Origin: a virus
Length of the DNA: 64,000 nt
Reading direction: 5' to 3' (one strand)
Virus record (IMG/VR): IMGVR_UViG_3300027721_000734
Span: 49,477 to 113,476 of that record
Shown in pieces: positions 35,912-43,440 of this stretch; within the stretch, counting starts at the first letter, position 1, and every line of letters starts with the position of its first letter. Both the position numbers and the translations under genes were made by a program. The notes beneath the pieces are model-generated. The model was not told where the DNA came from. It did no database searches and was given only the letters and a program-made list of their open reading frames with translations.

Positions 35912-36795
35912 GGCTAAATACGATGAGAATACTCGTCTTACTAAGAATCTTTTGAAGGATTATTGTTTCCCTTCGTTTCCATCAACTTTTGGTTGATAAT
36001 TCTTAACACCGGTTATTTAGGATAACCATACCTTAGGGTCTTAATTACTCTCCTGATACTCAATCCTATTCAAGTTTGCGACCTGATTCGGGGTTCGACC
36101 CCCTATAAGTTTTTCACAGAAATCTAATCAGTCTTGCGGACATCTTAGGCTACCGACAGCCGGTAACTAAGTTGGTGTCTTACATCAAAACCCGGTAAAC
36201 ACTTTTGCTCTTTTCTGTTTAGTTTTTCACCATATGAAAATAGTTAATGTGTTGTGGATGAATCAAAGAAGTGGTCTACCATAAGCTCCATAACCTTTTG
36301 GGTTAAAGAATACTAAACTTCTTCGTGAGATATCCCTATCTCGGTAATTTAAGAATTCTTCGAATCAAAATCTTGGTAGATTTTTGATAAGGATAATGAC
36401 AGCACCACCTGTTACTTATCTTGTCTTTCGACTTTAAGATTTCTCTTGTACTGGAACTCGCAATTATAAGGTTGGATAACCTTACTTCTCACATAGACCC
36501 TATGAGTTATTTTTATTGGTGTTCCCACCTCAAACAGACAATCCACATTGCCCGTTCAGTTTTCCATTTCCCTACGAAGTCATCCTCGGTACTACAGGCT
36601 CACTGATATCTCACTTGTATACTCGAGCCCCATTTCTGAAGCCGCAAACCTATTAACACAATAGGTTCACTTTACATCAATTTTCATTGACTTATTTAAG
36701 GATGATATACCACCCATTATCGTTTTTTACACCACCGAAGTGGGTAAAGGATAATCTAAAATTTCTAAGAACGTCTTTAAGGTTTCCCTTAATTG
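35880..36795 (-). ncRNA. Large structured noncoding RNA (about 0.9 kb), GOLLD/ROOL-like candidate
   Basis: There is no plausible ORF, but there is a strong promoter at 36801-36830 and a nine-pair terminator at the 3' end. Read on the minus strand it is full of stable hairpins with GNRA or UUCG loops: CCACTTCGGTGG, AACCTATT-GTGTT-AATAGGTT, GGTG-GGAA-CACC, AAGGTT-ATCC-AACCTT, GTC-GAAA-GAC, AAAATCT-ACCA-AGATTTT, GAGATA-GGGA-TATCTC, CTTAG..ACCG-GCTGT-CGGT..CTAAG and ACGAG-TATT-CTC-A-TCGT. Size, ornateness and a place beside phage tRNA genes fit the giant phage RNAs GOLLD and ROOL. Membership was not verified by a covariance model. Confidence 0.75.
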
Positions 36796-36800
36796 TTTTA

Positions 36801-36830
36801 CAAAGGTAAGTGATTTTTTTCATTTGTCAA
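36801..36830 (-). promoter_or_regulatory. Bacteroidota promoter of the large RNA
   Basis: On the minus strand TTG (36830-36828), 19 bases, TACCTTTG (36808-36801). Confidence 0.8.
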
Positions 36831-36861
36831 GCACTTTATAAAACTTTTTTTTAAAAAATAA

Positions 36862-36953
36862 AATGTGTTGTGTAAGCTCTACCACTGCAGCTAAACCTTG
36901 GTCACCAGGATTACGGTTGTTGGAATCGAACCAACGACTCTACACGACACATT
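36862..36953 (-). tRNA. tRNA-like gene with permuted order (T-arm before D-arm), copy 1
   Basis: In RNA order: AATGTGTC-GTGTA, then GAGTC, then T-arm GTTGG-TTCGATT-CCAAC, AACCGTA, a linker, CAAGGTT, TA, D-arm GCTGCAGTGGTAGAGC, T, then TACAC-AACACATT. GTGTA/TACAC fits an anticodon stem with exact canonical spacing: five variable bases before the T-arm and one base after the D-arm. AACCGTA/CAAGGTT pair at five of seven positions as an acceptor. The RNA ends lie where the anticodon loop should be and pair as an eight-base extension. This is the layout of a circularly permuted tRNA; a decayed element is the alternative. Confidence 0.55.
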
Positions 36954-36955
36954 TA

Positions 36956-37049
36956 TGGTGGTATCAGATGGGCTCGAACCACCGGCACAGAGACTTTCGG
37001 GACTCCTGCTCTACCAAGGGAAATAAATCTCCCACTGAGCTATAATACC
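36956..37049 (-). tRNA. tRNA-like gene with extended D-loop and encoded CCA
   Basis: Acceptor GGTATTA/TGATACC (7 pairs), A73 and CCA encoded. T-arm GGTGG-TTCGAGC-CCATC. The D-stem GCTC/GAGC encloses a 25-base loop that itself can form GGGA/TCCC. The anticodon region GAGTC-CCGAAA-GTCTC gives a 6-base loop without U33, so identity (perhaps GAA) cannot be set. It lies between the two permuted-order genes. Confidence 0.55.
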
Positions 37050-37060
37050 ATATAAAATAA

Positions 37061-37135
37061 TGTGGGTGTATGCTCTACCATCTGAGCTACGGATTTGAAA
37101 CCGGAGGGATTTGAAACCTCGACACAACACCCACA
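37061..37135 (-). tRNA. tRNA-like gene with permuted order, copy 2
   Basis: The ends TGTGGGTGT/ACACCCACA pair perfectly. In RNA order a T-arm-like GAGGT-TTCAAAT-CCCTC comes first. Then come CGGTTTC and AAATCCG, which pair at five of seven positions like an acceptor with no linker, then TA and a canonical D-arm GCTCAGATGGTAGAGC. One base and TACAC follow. The order matches copy 1. Position 53 is mismatched and the T-arm motif is duplicated in the acceptor region, so decay is possible. Confidence 0.45.
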
Positions 37136-37165
37136 CCATTACTTCAATGAACTTATTTTCTTCTA

Positions 37166-37196
37166 CAAAGATAATACATTTATTTTAATCTGTCAA
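37166..37196 (-). promoter_or_regulatory. Bacteroidota promoter before the odd tRNA cluster
   Basis: TTG (37196-37194), 20 bases, TATCTTTG (37173-37166) on the minus strand. Confidence 0.75.
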
Positions 37197-37214
37197 ATAT
37201 TTTTTGAAATTTTT

Positions 37215-37424
37215 TTAATTCATGTTATCTAAAAACATTTCAATAATCTCATCTTCCTCTTCATCTGTCCCTTCGGCTCCGTTAAGCCATTCTATGGTAT
37301 CTACAGTATAGTCATCCCAATTATCCCAGAATGCGTGAATTGTAAATCCTCTTCCATCCTCTGTTTGACCATCATAATCATAATTTGCTGAAGTTAAAAT
37401 TTCACTCGAATAATTTATTTCCAT
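37215..37424 (-). CDS. Small acidic hypothetical protein
   Basis: A 69-residue acidic, Trp/Asp-rich protein (FTIHAFWDNWDDYTVDTIEWL; GTDEEEDEIIEMFLD). It has the composition of a real small phage gene. It lies between the odd tRNA cluster and a composite tRNA-like element. Function unknown; many such acidic phage proteins inhibit host factors, but nothing here shows that. Confidence 0.6.
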   Translation of the reverse strand: MEINYSSEILTSANYDYDGQTEDGRGFTIHAFWDNWDDYTVDTIEWLNGAEGTDEEEDEIIEMFLDNMN

Positions 37425-37446
37425 TTTTTTTTATTTTTTAATTTGT

Positions 37447-37538
37447 AGTCAGGAGAGGAATCGAACCTCTCTACAGGGAGCTACCCGTCATCCATGACCT
37501 TCCATCGGACTCGAACCGACCTTGTATCCAACCTGACT
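37447..37538 (-). tRNA. Composite tRNA-like element with two T-arms
   Basis: The ends AGTCAGG/CCTGACT form a perfect 7-pair acceptor helix. A canonical T-arm AGAGG-TTCGATT-CCTCT is next to the 3' side. A second perfect T-arm-like hairpin GTCGG-TTCGAGT-CCGAT lies near the 5' side where the D-arm should be. No normal anticodon arm is seen. It may be a recombinant of two tRNA genes. Confidence 0.5.
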
Positions 37539-37552
37539 ATTTTTCGCTAATG

Positions 37553-37689
37553 TTAAAAACTGACTCAATCTTCCAAAAAAACATCAACTTGGTACTTACT
37601 ATATCGGCTCCCCCATCCTAGTTATATATTCACCTGAAACTTCAGCGGGTTGTTGATTGACCACTCCCACCTACTCAAGTAGTTTTTAC
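37553..37689 (-). ncRNA. Structured RNA closed by a terminal helix
   Basis: TAAAAACT at 37554 pairs with AGTTTTTA at 37681, with further pairs inside (one bulge). Internal hairpins include CTGAA-GT-TTCAG. It is transcribed after the gene at 37686, whose stop lies in the helix. It has the same style as other helix-bounded RNAs in the 50-62 kb array. Confidence 0.4.
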
Positions 37690-37940
37690 ACACTCATCAT
37701 CCAACCCATCCGGTTTTGAGATTGATACTCACTATAAGTACATTTTCTCATTGAGGAATAGTCGGGTCTCAACTTAACATGAGTCGGATATTTCTTCTCG
37801 TGTTCTTTACTCTCTCTCACCACCTTAGCGTACGCTTCTCTTTTACTTGGAGCCCACACGTCATTAAATCCACCACCTATCCAATTAAACAAATAAAGGT
37901 ATTCACCGTTAACACTTCTATACAATTTCTCTTTAGCCAT
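37686..37940 (-). CDS. Small hypothetical protein
   Basis: The start at 37940 (MAKEKLYRSVNGEYLYLF) is chosen because the transcription start set by the promoter lies just upstream. The protein has 84 residues and is basic, with NWIGGGFNDVWAPSKREAYAKV and a Tyr/Met-rich end. It looks like a compact nucleic-acid or ribosome-binding protein only by charge. No family is recognised. Confidence 0.65.
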   Translation of the reverse strand: MAKEKLYRSVNGEYLYLFNWIGGGFNDVWAPSKREAYAKVVRESKEHEKKYPTHVKLRPDYSSMRKCTYSEYQSQNRMGWMMSV

Positions 37941-37963
37941 AATGATTAGTTTTAAATCCGATA

Positions 37964-37993
37964 CAAAGATAAGCATTAAATCCACACTTCCAA
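37964..37993 (-). promoter_or_regulatory. Bacteroidota promoter
   Basis: TTG (37993-37991), 19 bases, TATCTTTG (37971-37964), minus strand, 23 bases before the ATG. Confidence 0.75.
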
Positions 37994-38061
37994 ACTTTAT
38001 TTCATTTTTTTTAAAAAATTTTTTTACGATAACGATTCCGTAAGTTTATTTACTATTTTTC

Positions 38062-38090
38062 TTGACATGTCGGACATATTTATCTATAAT
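38062..38090 (+). promoter_or_regulatory. Exact E. coli-type sigma-70 promoter
   Basis: TTGACA (38062-38067), 17-base spacer, TATAAT (38085-38090), 26 bases before the lipoprotein ATG. This form is unlike the other promoters of the window. Confidence 0.6.
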
Positions 38091-38116
38091 TTAACAGAAT
38101 TAAAAAACAAACTATT

Positions 38117-38293
38117 ATGAAAAAGTTATTATTGGCGATTGTTATCGCAGGGTCTTTATCTCTAACTTCTTGTTGGAAAGGTACAAAAAATGAAGAATCA
38201 ACAACAGAAGTTGCAACCGATACCACACAAGTGGATTCAGTACAGGTTGATTCAGTGGAAGTGGATACTATAAAAGTAGATACGGTTAAGTAA
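38117..38293 (+). CDS. Small lipoprotein
   Basis: A 58-residue protein. It has an N-terminal signal peptide with lipobox (LLLAIVIAGSLSLTSC, Cys19). The mature part is short and acidic with repeats of D-S/T-x-x-V-D (DTTQVDSVQVDSVEVDTIKV). It would be exported and lipid-anchored, and is a candidate superinfection-exclusion or envelope protein by analogy with other phage lipoproteins. It has its own sigma-70-like promoter and terminator, so it is transcribed alone and perhaps at an unusual time. Confidence 0.75.
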   Translation: MKKLLLAIVIAGSLSLTSCWKGTKNEESTTEVATDTTQVDSVQVDSVEVDTIKVDTVK

Positions 38294-38296
38294 TCA

Positions 38297-38325
38297 GAAA
38301 CCCCTCTTAACGGAGGGGTTTTTTA
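38297..38325. terminator. Terminator
   Basis: ACCCCTC-TTAAC-GGAGGGGT followed by a T-run on the plus strand and preceded by A bases for the minus-strand gene. Confidence 0.75.
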
Positions 38326-38883
38326 TTTTAAAAGTTGTTTAATTCTATTAATATCTTCATTAAGTTCATCGTCTTTTTTCTTTGGTTTGTCGGATAACGC
38401 TTTTTTAATAAAAGATATTGGACTTAAAAGTATGTCAGTAAAAATGTCTGACCCACCGATTCTAGGCTCATTTGATTTTACAATAGGTTCTTTGGTTTCA
38501 GATTTTTTAACATCTTTTTTCTCATCTTTTTTAAACTGATGACCACTTAAAAAATCATTAACATTTTGTTTTGATTTTTTTTTATTTAGGATTGAGAATG
38601 ATATTTCTTTATCTGAAAAATATCCAATAGTGTGTCCTTGTTTCACTGTACTACCAATTCCAACAATAACTCTACCTATTTCACAAAAATCTGAATAAAA
38701 GGTTTCACCATTAACATTATGCTCAATAGTAAGATTTCCGTCACAACGATTAATAGATGGTACAACTATACCATCATAAGGGCTAACTAACCTATCATTT
38801 TCATATGATGAAAGACCGACAGTTTTTGATAACATTCCTTGGTTTAAGTTACCATTAGGTGAAGGTGAGATGAAATGATTCAT
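38323..38883 (-). CDS. Degenerate M23 (LytM)-like domain protein
   Basis: A 186-residue protein. Residues about 30-115 follow the M23 fold: LVSPYDGIVVPS, GNLTIEHNVNGETFYSDFCEI, VGIGSTVKQGHTIGYFS. The zinc His of HxxxD and of the final HxH are missing (IEHNVN; ISFSILNKKK), so catalysis is unlikely. A Lys-rich linker follows. The C-terminus (DINRIKQLL) is almost the same as that of the upstream gene (SINRIKNLL). It is coupled to the M15-like gene and perhaps binds peptidoglycan for it. Confidence 0.6.
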   Translation of the reverse strand: MNHFISPSPNGNLNQGMLSKTVGLSSYENDRLVSPYDGIVVPSINRCDGNLTIEHNVNGETFYSDFCEIGRVIVGIGSTVKQGHTIGYFSDKEISFSILNKKKSKQNVNDFLSGHQFKKDEKKDVKKSETKEPIVKSNEPRIGGSDIFTDILLSPISFIKKALSDKPKKKDDELNEDINRIKQLLK

Positions 38884-39500
38884 TATAATAAATTTTTTAT
38901 ACGATTAATACTCTCAAGTATTCTTTTATTTTTAAAAAAATTTTCATTATTTAACGACATAATTTTTGATATTCCAGCCGATAATAAATCACCACCAAGT
39001 TCCGGTTTTCCATCAACATAAGTGGTTGTTGTGTTATCATCATTATTGGTTATGCCGCTCTTTGTCGAACCCTTACCTTCCGGTTGACCACTTCTATATG
39101 AAATATGAAAATGTCCGCCAGTTGCTTTAGAGGTTGGACTTGTATATTCGTCAATATATGAAAATCCATTGTATTTTGTCTTATATGAATCTAATAATGA
39201 CTTAAAATCTGAACGACACGCACTATCTAAAGTCACATCAACCGCCTCTCCTTTAGTATGACGACTAGTATAACTTGTGATTTTTTTATGAAAAGAATCA
39301 TTACCGGATGTAAAAGTTAAAGGACAATTACTTTTTAGTTTTTTCCAATCATCCATAAATTTAGATAATATGTCTAAAAAATCGGGTTGTAAATCACCAC
39401 CAGAGGTTAATTCATTACCCTTTTCAACATTCCCAACACTTTTAAGTTTAGATTTGAATTCTGATGAAGATATTTCTAATAATGTTATTAATTTTTCCAT
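38883..39500 (-). CDS. M15-type peptidoglycan peptidase
   Basis: A 205-residue protein. SRHTKGEAVDVTLDS and ATGGHFHISY give the H-x(6)-D and H-x-H zinc ligands of M15 (D-Ala-D-Ala carboxypeptidase/endolysin) proteins, residues about 79-135. The N-terminal LLEISSSEF and C-terminal NRILESINRIKNLL contain hxE sites and an amphipathic helix, like other probable head proteins here. It is coupled to the M23-like gene. It would cut the peptide part of peptidoglycan during entry or lysis. Confidence 0.75.
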   Translation of the reverse strand: MEKLITLLEISSSEFKSKLKSVGNVEKGNELTSGGDLQPDFLDILSKFMDDWKKLKSNCPLTFTSGNDSFHKKITSYTSRHTKGEAVDVTLDSACRSDFKSLLDSYKTKYNGFSYIDEYTSPTSKATGGHFHISYRSGQPEGKGSTKSGITNNDDNTTTTYVDGKPELGGDLLSAGISKIMSLNNENFFKNKRILESINRIKNLL

Positions 39501-39501
39501 A

Positions 39502-40107
39502 TTATTGTTGTAGATGGTTCATTAAAACACCACCCAATGAGGCTGAATACATTTTTAAATGTTGAATATCCTCTTCGTCCAATTTAGTTTTTCTTTTTGT
39601 ATAATCTAAACCTAATGTCCCAATATATTTTCCATCAATAGATTTGATTGGAAATAAGTATCCGGATTTACATCCGGTGTCTTCAGCAACATATTTTAAT
39701 CCAAAAGTCGCTATTGTCTCATCTTTATAATCAGAAATTTCAATAGATTCATTCTCTAATAAATAGTTGATAGATTTTGAAAATAAATTAACGGGGATAT
39801 TTTGAAAGTTTGATTGGATGGATGAGACACCGGTTTTCACTGTTTCGTAGATAACACTAAACTTAGCCATTGATTTACCTGTTGGGTAGAAATTTCCACC
39901 ATTATGAAATTGGGTTACCCAAACTCTATCAGGTTTTAATTCGTCTTTGATACGGTCTAATTTAGACATTACGAGCTCACTAACTTTTAAGGTTTCTATA
40001 ACCATATCAGGTTTTTGATTTTTTTTATCTAATTTATTTTTAATAAATAATAATATAACTGGACCTAAAACTCCCGTGATAAATGCTACTATTACTGATG
40101 TATTCAT
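39502..40107 (-). CDS. Membrane-anchored GAF-like protein
   Basis: A 201-residue protein. Residues 3-22 form a transmembrane helix (SVIVAFITGVLGPVILLFI). The rest resembles a GAF-type sensor: KPDRVWVTQFHNGGNFYPTG, CKSGYLFPIKSIDGKYIGTLG, and a final helix. The motif VTQFHNGG is seen in phage proteins of this kind (from memory). It may sense or bind a small ligand at the membrane. It is first in the operon with the M15 and M23-like genes. Confidence 0.6.
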   Translation of the reverse strand: MNTSVIVAFITGVLGPVILLFIKNKLDKKNQKPDMVIETLKVSELVMSKLDRIKDELKPDRVWVTQFHNGGNFYPTGKSMAKFSVIYETVKTGVSSIQSNFQNIPVNLFSKSINYLLENESIEISDYKDETIATFGLKYVAEDTGCKSGYLFPIKSIDGKYIGTLGLDYTKRKTKLDEEDIQHLKMYSASLGGVLMNHLQQ

Positions 40108-40142
40108 AATTTGTTAATATATCAAGATAAATAGTTTAAAAA

Positions 40143-40174
40143 TAAAAAAAGTGAGGGCAACCCCTCACTTTTAA
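40143..40174 (-). terminator. Terminator of the RNA-repair operon
   Basis: An AGTGAGGG-GTTGC-CCTCACT-type hairpin, then a T-run on the minus strand. Confidence 0.75.
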
Positions 40175-40183
40175 TCATTTTTC

Positions 40184-41209
40184 CTACAACTTTTTAAACT
40201 CCGGTCTGATTAAGTTCCATATGATTTCAGAATAATCTTTTTTATCGAACATCCTAAATAATATCCCTGATAAATGTTTATTTTGTTGTGACACCCACTC
40301 AGCGTATTCTTTTCTATCTGTGATAGGTTCTTTGTCGTTATATTTACCATACATTTTACCATCAAATTTTTTACCAGCATCTTCAGATATTTGGAAATAA
40401 AAATACCTTAATTCTTTTACATAATTTTTAATTTTGGTGTAAAATTCATCCGGAACATCTTTTAATAATTCCATCACATCTTCACCATTTTTTAGATATT
40501 CCCAAACTCCGGTTGTTGATACATTGGTCATAATTTTATGAAGACGCAAATACTCAACACCTTTAACTTTAACTCTATCCCCATTTGAAAACTTCACCAC
40601 AAACCCTTCTTGGTTGTTTTTAACCATTTCTTTAAGTTCTTTGAAGTCCTTAATACCATCGTATTTTTTAACCACATCAAAACCCCACTCATCCCAATCT
40701 GACATGTCATAATCTTTACCCCAATTATCGAATGCTCCCAATAGGACCAGTTTCTCTTCACCTTTATAATCCAAAACAATTCTGTTTTCCGGATAGATAA
40801 TCTCAAAACAAAATGTCATATGTCTGAACATTATGTCTGTATTGTATTTCTTTAAGAGTTCTCTCGCTTTGATTGCTTGGTCTGATGTAAATGAACCACG
40901 AGTGGCAACCACCCATTGACCCTGATACCAAAATACAATACCTAATGAACCGTCCATTTTTTCATAAACCTCAAAGGTTTCAGTTGGAGTATATTTCCCT
41001 TCCTCAATATTAAAGAACTTTTTAAATGGTGTCGCAACAATATCTCCTTTGTCGTCAGTAACTAAACCTCTACACATAAGAGTCACCTCATCCCACAGGT
41101 TCTCGTACTGAACTTTCTCAGTATAATTCCATATGGTTAATGGAAGTGATGGATGTACTTGTTTGTAAAGTAATCCGTCTTCGTAATATTTGTTTAGTTT
41201 TTCTAACAT
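40184..41209 (-). CDS. RNA ligase, T4 Rnl1 type
   Basis: A 341-residue protein. Nucleotidyltransferase motifs: I YEKMDGSLG (Lys84 is the AMP-accepting residue), Ia-like VVATRGSFTS, III-like FEIIYPENRIVLDY, IV EGFVVKF and V KVKGVEYLRLHK. MCRGLVTDDKGDIVATPFKKFFN before motif I is typical of Rnl1, which seals tRNAs cut in the anticodon loop. It is the last gene of a cluster that also holds a second ligase, a kinase and a phosphoesterase. Confidence 0.9.
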   Translation of the reverse strand: MLEKLNKYYEDGLLYKQVHPSLPLTIWNYTEKVQYENLWDEVTLMCRGLVTDDKGDIVATPFKKFFNIEEGKYTPTETFEVYEKMDGSLGIVFWYQGQWVVATRGSFTSDQAIKARELLKKYNTDIMFRHMTFCFEIIYPENRIVLDYKGEEKLVLLGAFDNWGKDYDMSDWDEWGFDVVKKYDGIKDFKELKEMVKNNQEGFVVKFSNGDRVKVKGVEYLRLHKIMTNVSTTGVWEYLKNGEDVMELLKDVPDEFYTKIKNYVKELRYFYFQISEDAGKKFDGKMYGKYNDKEPITDRKEYAEWVSQQNKHLSGILFRMFDKKDYSEIIWNLIRPEFKKL

Positions 41210-41210
41210 C

Positions 41211-41540
41211 TTATTTTATTTTTTTCAAATTTTCTTCTAATCTACTTAAGAATGATTCTTCACCATCATCACCGGATAATAACCAATCCACTCGTTGAGC
41301 GTATTCTTGAGCGATATGAAGAGCTTTAACCGCTTCTTTCATCTTCTCAATAACCTCATCCGGATATTTGTAATGGAATTTATCTTCAGGGTATTTTTTA
41401 TACCATTCAGGGTCTCTCCAACCTTCGTCTTTAATTTCTTTGGGTGTTTTCTTAACACCATTCTTAATAATTGTTTCCTCTATTTGGTCTGCAATACGAC
41501 CAATATTATATTGCTGGTAATCAAATGCCCCTCCACTCAT
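41211..41540 (-). CDS. Conserved-looking small phage protein (MSGGAFDY type)
   Basis: A 109-residue protein. The start MSGGAFDYQQYNIGRIADQIE is a hallmark of a small phage/bacterial protein family of unknown function. The rest is helical with RVDWLLSGDDGEESFL. It sits between the two RNA ligase genes with gaps of 1-3 bases, so it may assist RNA repair. Confidence 0.7.
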   Translation of the reverse strand: MSGGAFDYQQYNIGRIADQIEETIIKNGVKKTPKEIKDEGWRDPEWYKKYPEDKFHYKYPDEVIEKMKEAVKALHIAQEYAQRVDWLLSGDDGEESFLSRLEENLKKIK

Positions 41541-41543
41541 CTC

Positions 41544-42638
41544 TTATTTTTCGTTTAATAAAAATTTATTTGATATTACTTTGAATGAGATTTTTCTATC
41601 CAAACTTCTAATTACAACACCCTCTCTATCGAAGTTGGGGTTCAAATCTGATTTACCATCAGCCATCTTTAATAACTCATCAATCGTGTCCGGTAAATGG
41701 AAATGTGTGTCTAACACCGGTACGGTCTCTATACCTAATTCAGTCACCAGTGATTGAAATAAAGATAATGAATCATACTCTTGTAAATCAATATGAAACA
41801 GGTTGAAGAATCTTACGGTTTGTCCTTTGATTTTATATGGGTTCCCTTGGATACCCTCACCAATAAGTTCTCCTTGAATAGAGATGTTCGCGTTCTCACC
41901 ATATTCTCTCATTTTGTTTTCCAAATCCAATTCACGAGCAACTTTCCAAAATGTGTTACCTTCAGTTTCCAATAACTCCAAATTACGAGAACAAACACCA
42001 AACTCTCCGTTATTGTAGTAGAATGTTGAGGAAGAACCATCTAATTTTTCTGTTACATAGTAAGTATGTTTCTTCATTTCTTCATACTCGGATGCCAAGT
42101 TCTGAATTCTCTCTTCATCAGTTTTACGAATGAAACTTGGGAACATACCTTTAACCTTTCCGGCTAGTTCTGCTGGAATTGGTGGTTCGTACTTAACGAT
42201 TCCCAATTTTTCAGTCACATCAGTTCCCGGAACCAATTCAATCATATCTGATGGTGAAATAACGGTTCTATTTGGTTCCAAAGCAACATTCTCATTTAAT
42301 AACGTTTCAGAAACTCTATAACCATAACCTTCAAATAAAACAGATAAAGGTAAAATTAATCCTTGGGATACCTGCCCGCGAAGTTTCACGGTCCTCAAAC
42401 GGAATCCTTCTTCATCACCCATTTTCTTATATGAACTCTTACGTAAGAATTCAAATTCTTCTCTGATTGGTAAGAATGAATCAATCTCACAATATACAAC
42501 CAAATCATTTATTCTGTGACCAACTTCTTTTGCCACAACCACTTTCCAACCATCCACGATTGACAATTCAATCATATCGGCCCCGGGAATTTCTTGAATA
42601 TCACTAATTCTTCTAATACTAGCTAACTTTCTTTCCAT
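41544..42638 (-). CDS. RNA ligase, DRB0094/Rnl5 type
   Basis: A 364-residue protein. An N-terminal OB-like domain (KLASIRRISDIQEIPGADMI; residues about 1-150) is followed by the ligase core. Motif I is VTEKLDGSSSTFY (Lys near residue 196), then FGVCSRNLEL, NISIQGELIGEGIQGN, EGVVIRS and SFKVISNKFLL. An N-terminal OB domain before the ligase core marks the DRB0094 family, which seals 3'-OH/5'-phosphate nicks in duplex RNA. It is coupled by a TAATG-type overlap to the upstream gene. Confidence 0.88.
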   Translation of the reverse strand: MERKLASIRRISDIQEIPGADMIELSIVDGWKVVVAKEVGHRINDLVVYCEIDSFLPIREEFEFLRKSSYKKMGDEEGFRLRTVKLRGQVSQGLILPLSVLFEGYGYRVSETLLNENVALEPNRTVISPSDMIELVPGTDVTEKLGIVKYEPPIPAELAGKVKGMFPSFIRKTDEERIQNLASEYEEMKKHTYYVTEKLDGSSSTFYYNNGEFGVCSRNLELLETEGNTFWKVARELDLENKMREYGENANISIQGELIGEGIQGNPYKIKGQTVRFFNLFHIDLQEYDSLSLFQSLVTELGIETVPVLDTHFHLPDTIDELLKMADGKSDLNPNFDREGVVIRSLDRKISFKVISNKFLLNEK

Positions 42639-43021
42639 TATATCAATTCAAATTTTGTTAATGTATCTCTTCTTTCTTCTTTGTTAATACCCAATAAATA
42701 ATTCTTAACATTACTCACAATTGTCTTACTATAAATCTGAGCAATAGCACTGAATGTTATAGTTTTTTTTACAATATGGTCGGGATTACTTTTTAACCTA
42801 TCGTTTTTATAATCACTTATCGCTTTAAGGATGTTGTTTTTATAACCACTAGACCCATCAACTAAATTAATAGTGTGTTCGGTAAATTGGCCATTTACAA
42901 CAATTCTCAATAAATGAACTTTCTTAGATTTACAAAAGGTTATGACGTATTCGTCATAACCCATATGTGTAAATCCGGTATCGGTTTTTTGGTATTTAGC
43001 TACCTTGAAGATGTTCTCCAT
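42638..43021 (-). CDS. Hypothetical protein in RNA-repair cluster
   Basis: A 127-residue mixed alpha/beta protein (YDEYVITFCKSKKVHLLRIVVNG; VKKTITFSAIAQIYSKT). Start and stop overlap both neighbours by single bases. No motif is recognised. Context suggests a link to RNA repair or to the gene upstream. Confidence 0.65.
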   Translation of the reverse strand: MENIFKVAKYQKTDTGFTHMGYDEYVITFCKSKKVHLLRIVVNGQFTEHTINLVDGSSGYKNNILKAISDYKNDRLKSNPDHIVKKTITFSAIAQIYSKTIVSNVKNYLLGINKEERRDTLTKFELI

Positions 43022-43392
43022 TATACTCTTACCATTTTTTTAGGGTCTTTACCCAATTTTTTCAAAATCTCATTTCTCTCGTATGTGTCTTGGTCAATGA
43101 TTGATTTACTCAATTTCATCAGTTCCATTTTAGACATTTCACCACACTCGTTATACACTTCTGATTGTAGTTTTGAGTAATCACTCAAAGCTCTTTCAGA
43201 CTCACCCATTAATCCACGGAAGTTGGCTGATTGCATTTTCAACGAACCTAATGAAGAACCAATCCATTTAGCCAATGAAGTTTCATCTTTTAAATACAAA
43301 CCGTAAGTTCCGTATTTTGTGTAATAGAACGCTAAGATGTTATCTTCTTTTGTCCATTCGTGTAATCCTAAAGTTTTGCTACGTGTTGCCAT
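43021..43392 (-). CDS. Hypothetical helical protein
   Basis: The start at 43392 (MATRSKTLGLHEWTKEDNI) is chosen because the promoter at 43441-43470 places transcription start just before it. The 123-residue protein resembles short HTH-like or SAM-like helical folds in its first half (ILAFYYTKYGTYGLYLKDET; LAKWIGSSLGSLKMQSANF). It could be a DNA-binding protein. It heads the ligase operon. Confidence 0.65.
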   Translation of the reverse strand: MATRSKTLGLHEWTKEDNILAFYYTKYGTYGLYLKDETSLAKWIGSSLGSLKMQSANFRGLMGESERALSDYSKLQSEVYNECGEMSKMELMKLSKSIIDQDTYERNEILKKLGKDPKKMVRV

Positions 43393-43440
43393 AATTTTTA
43401 AATTTGTAAATGTTAATGTATTTGTTACTATTTGATGGTA

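Noticed and set aside
35913-36800. RNase P RNA or a group II intron as the identity of the large RNA
   Set aside because: The length is more than twice that of RNase P RNA, and I do not see the conserved P4 strands. No domain V-like hairpin or intron-encoded protein is seen, and the region has its own promoter and terminator.
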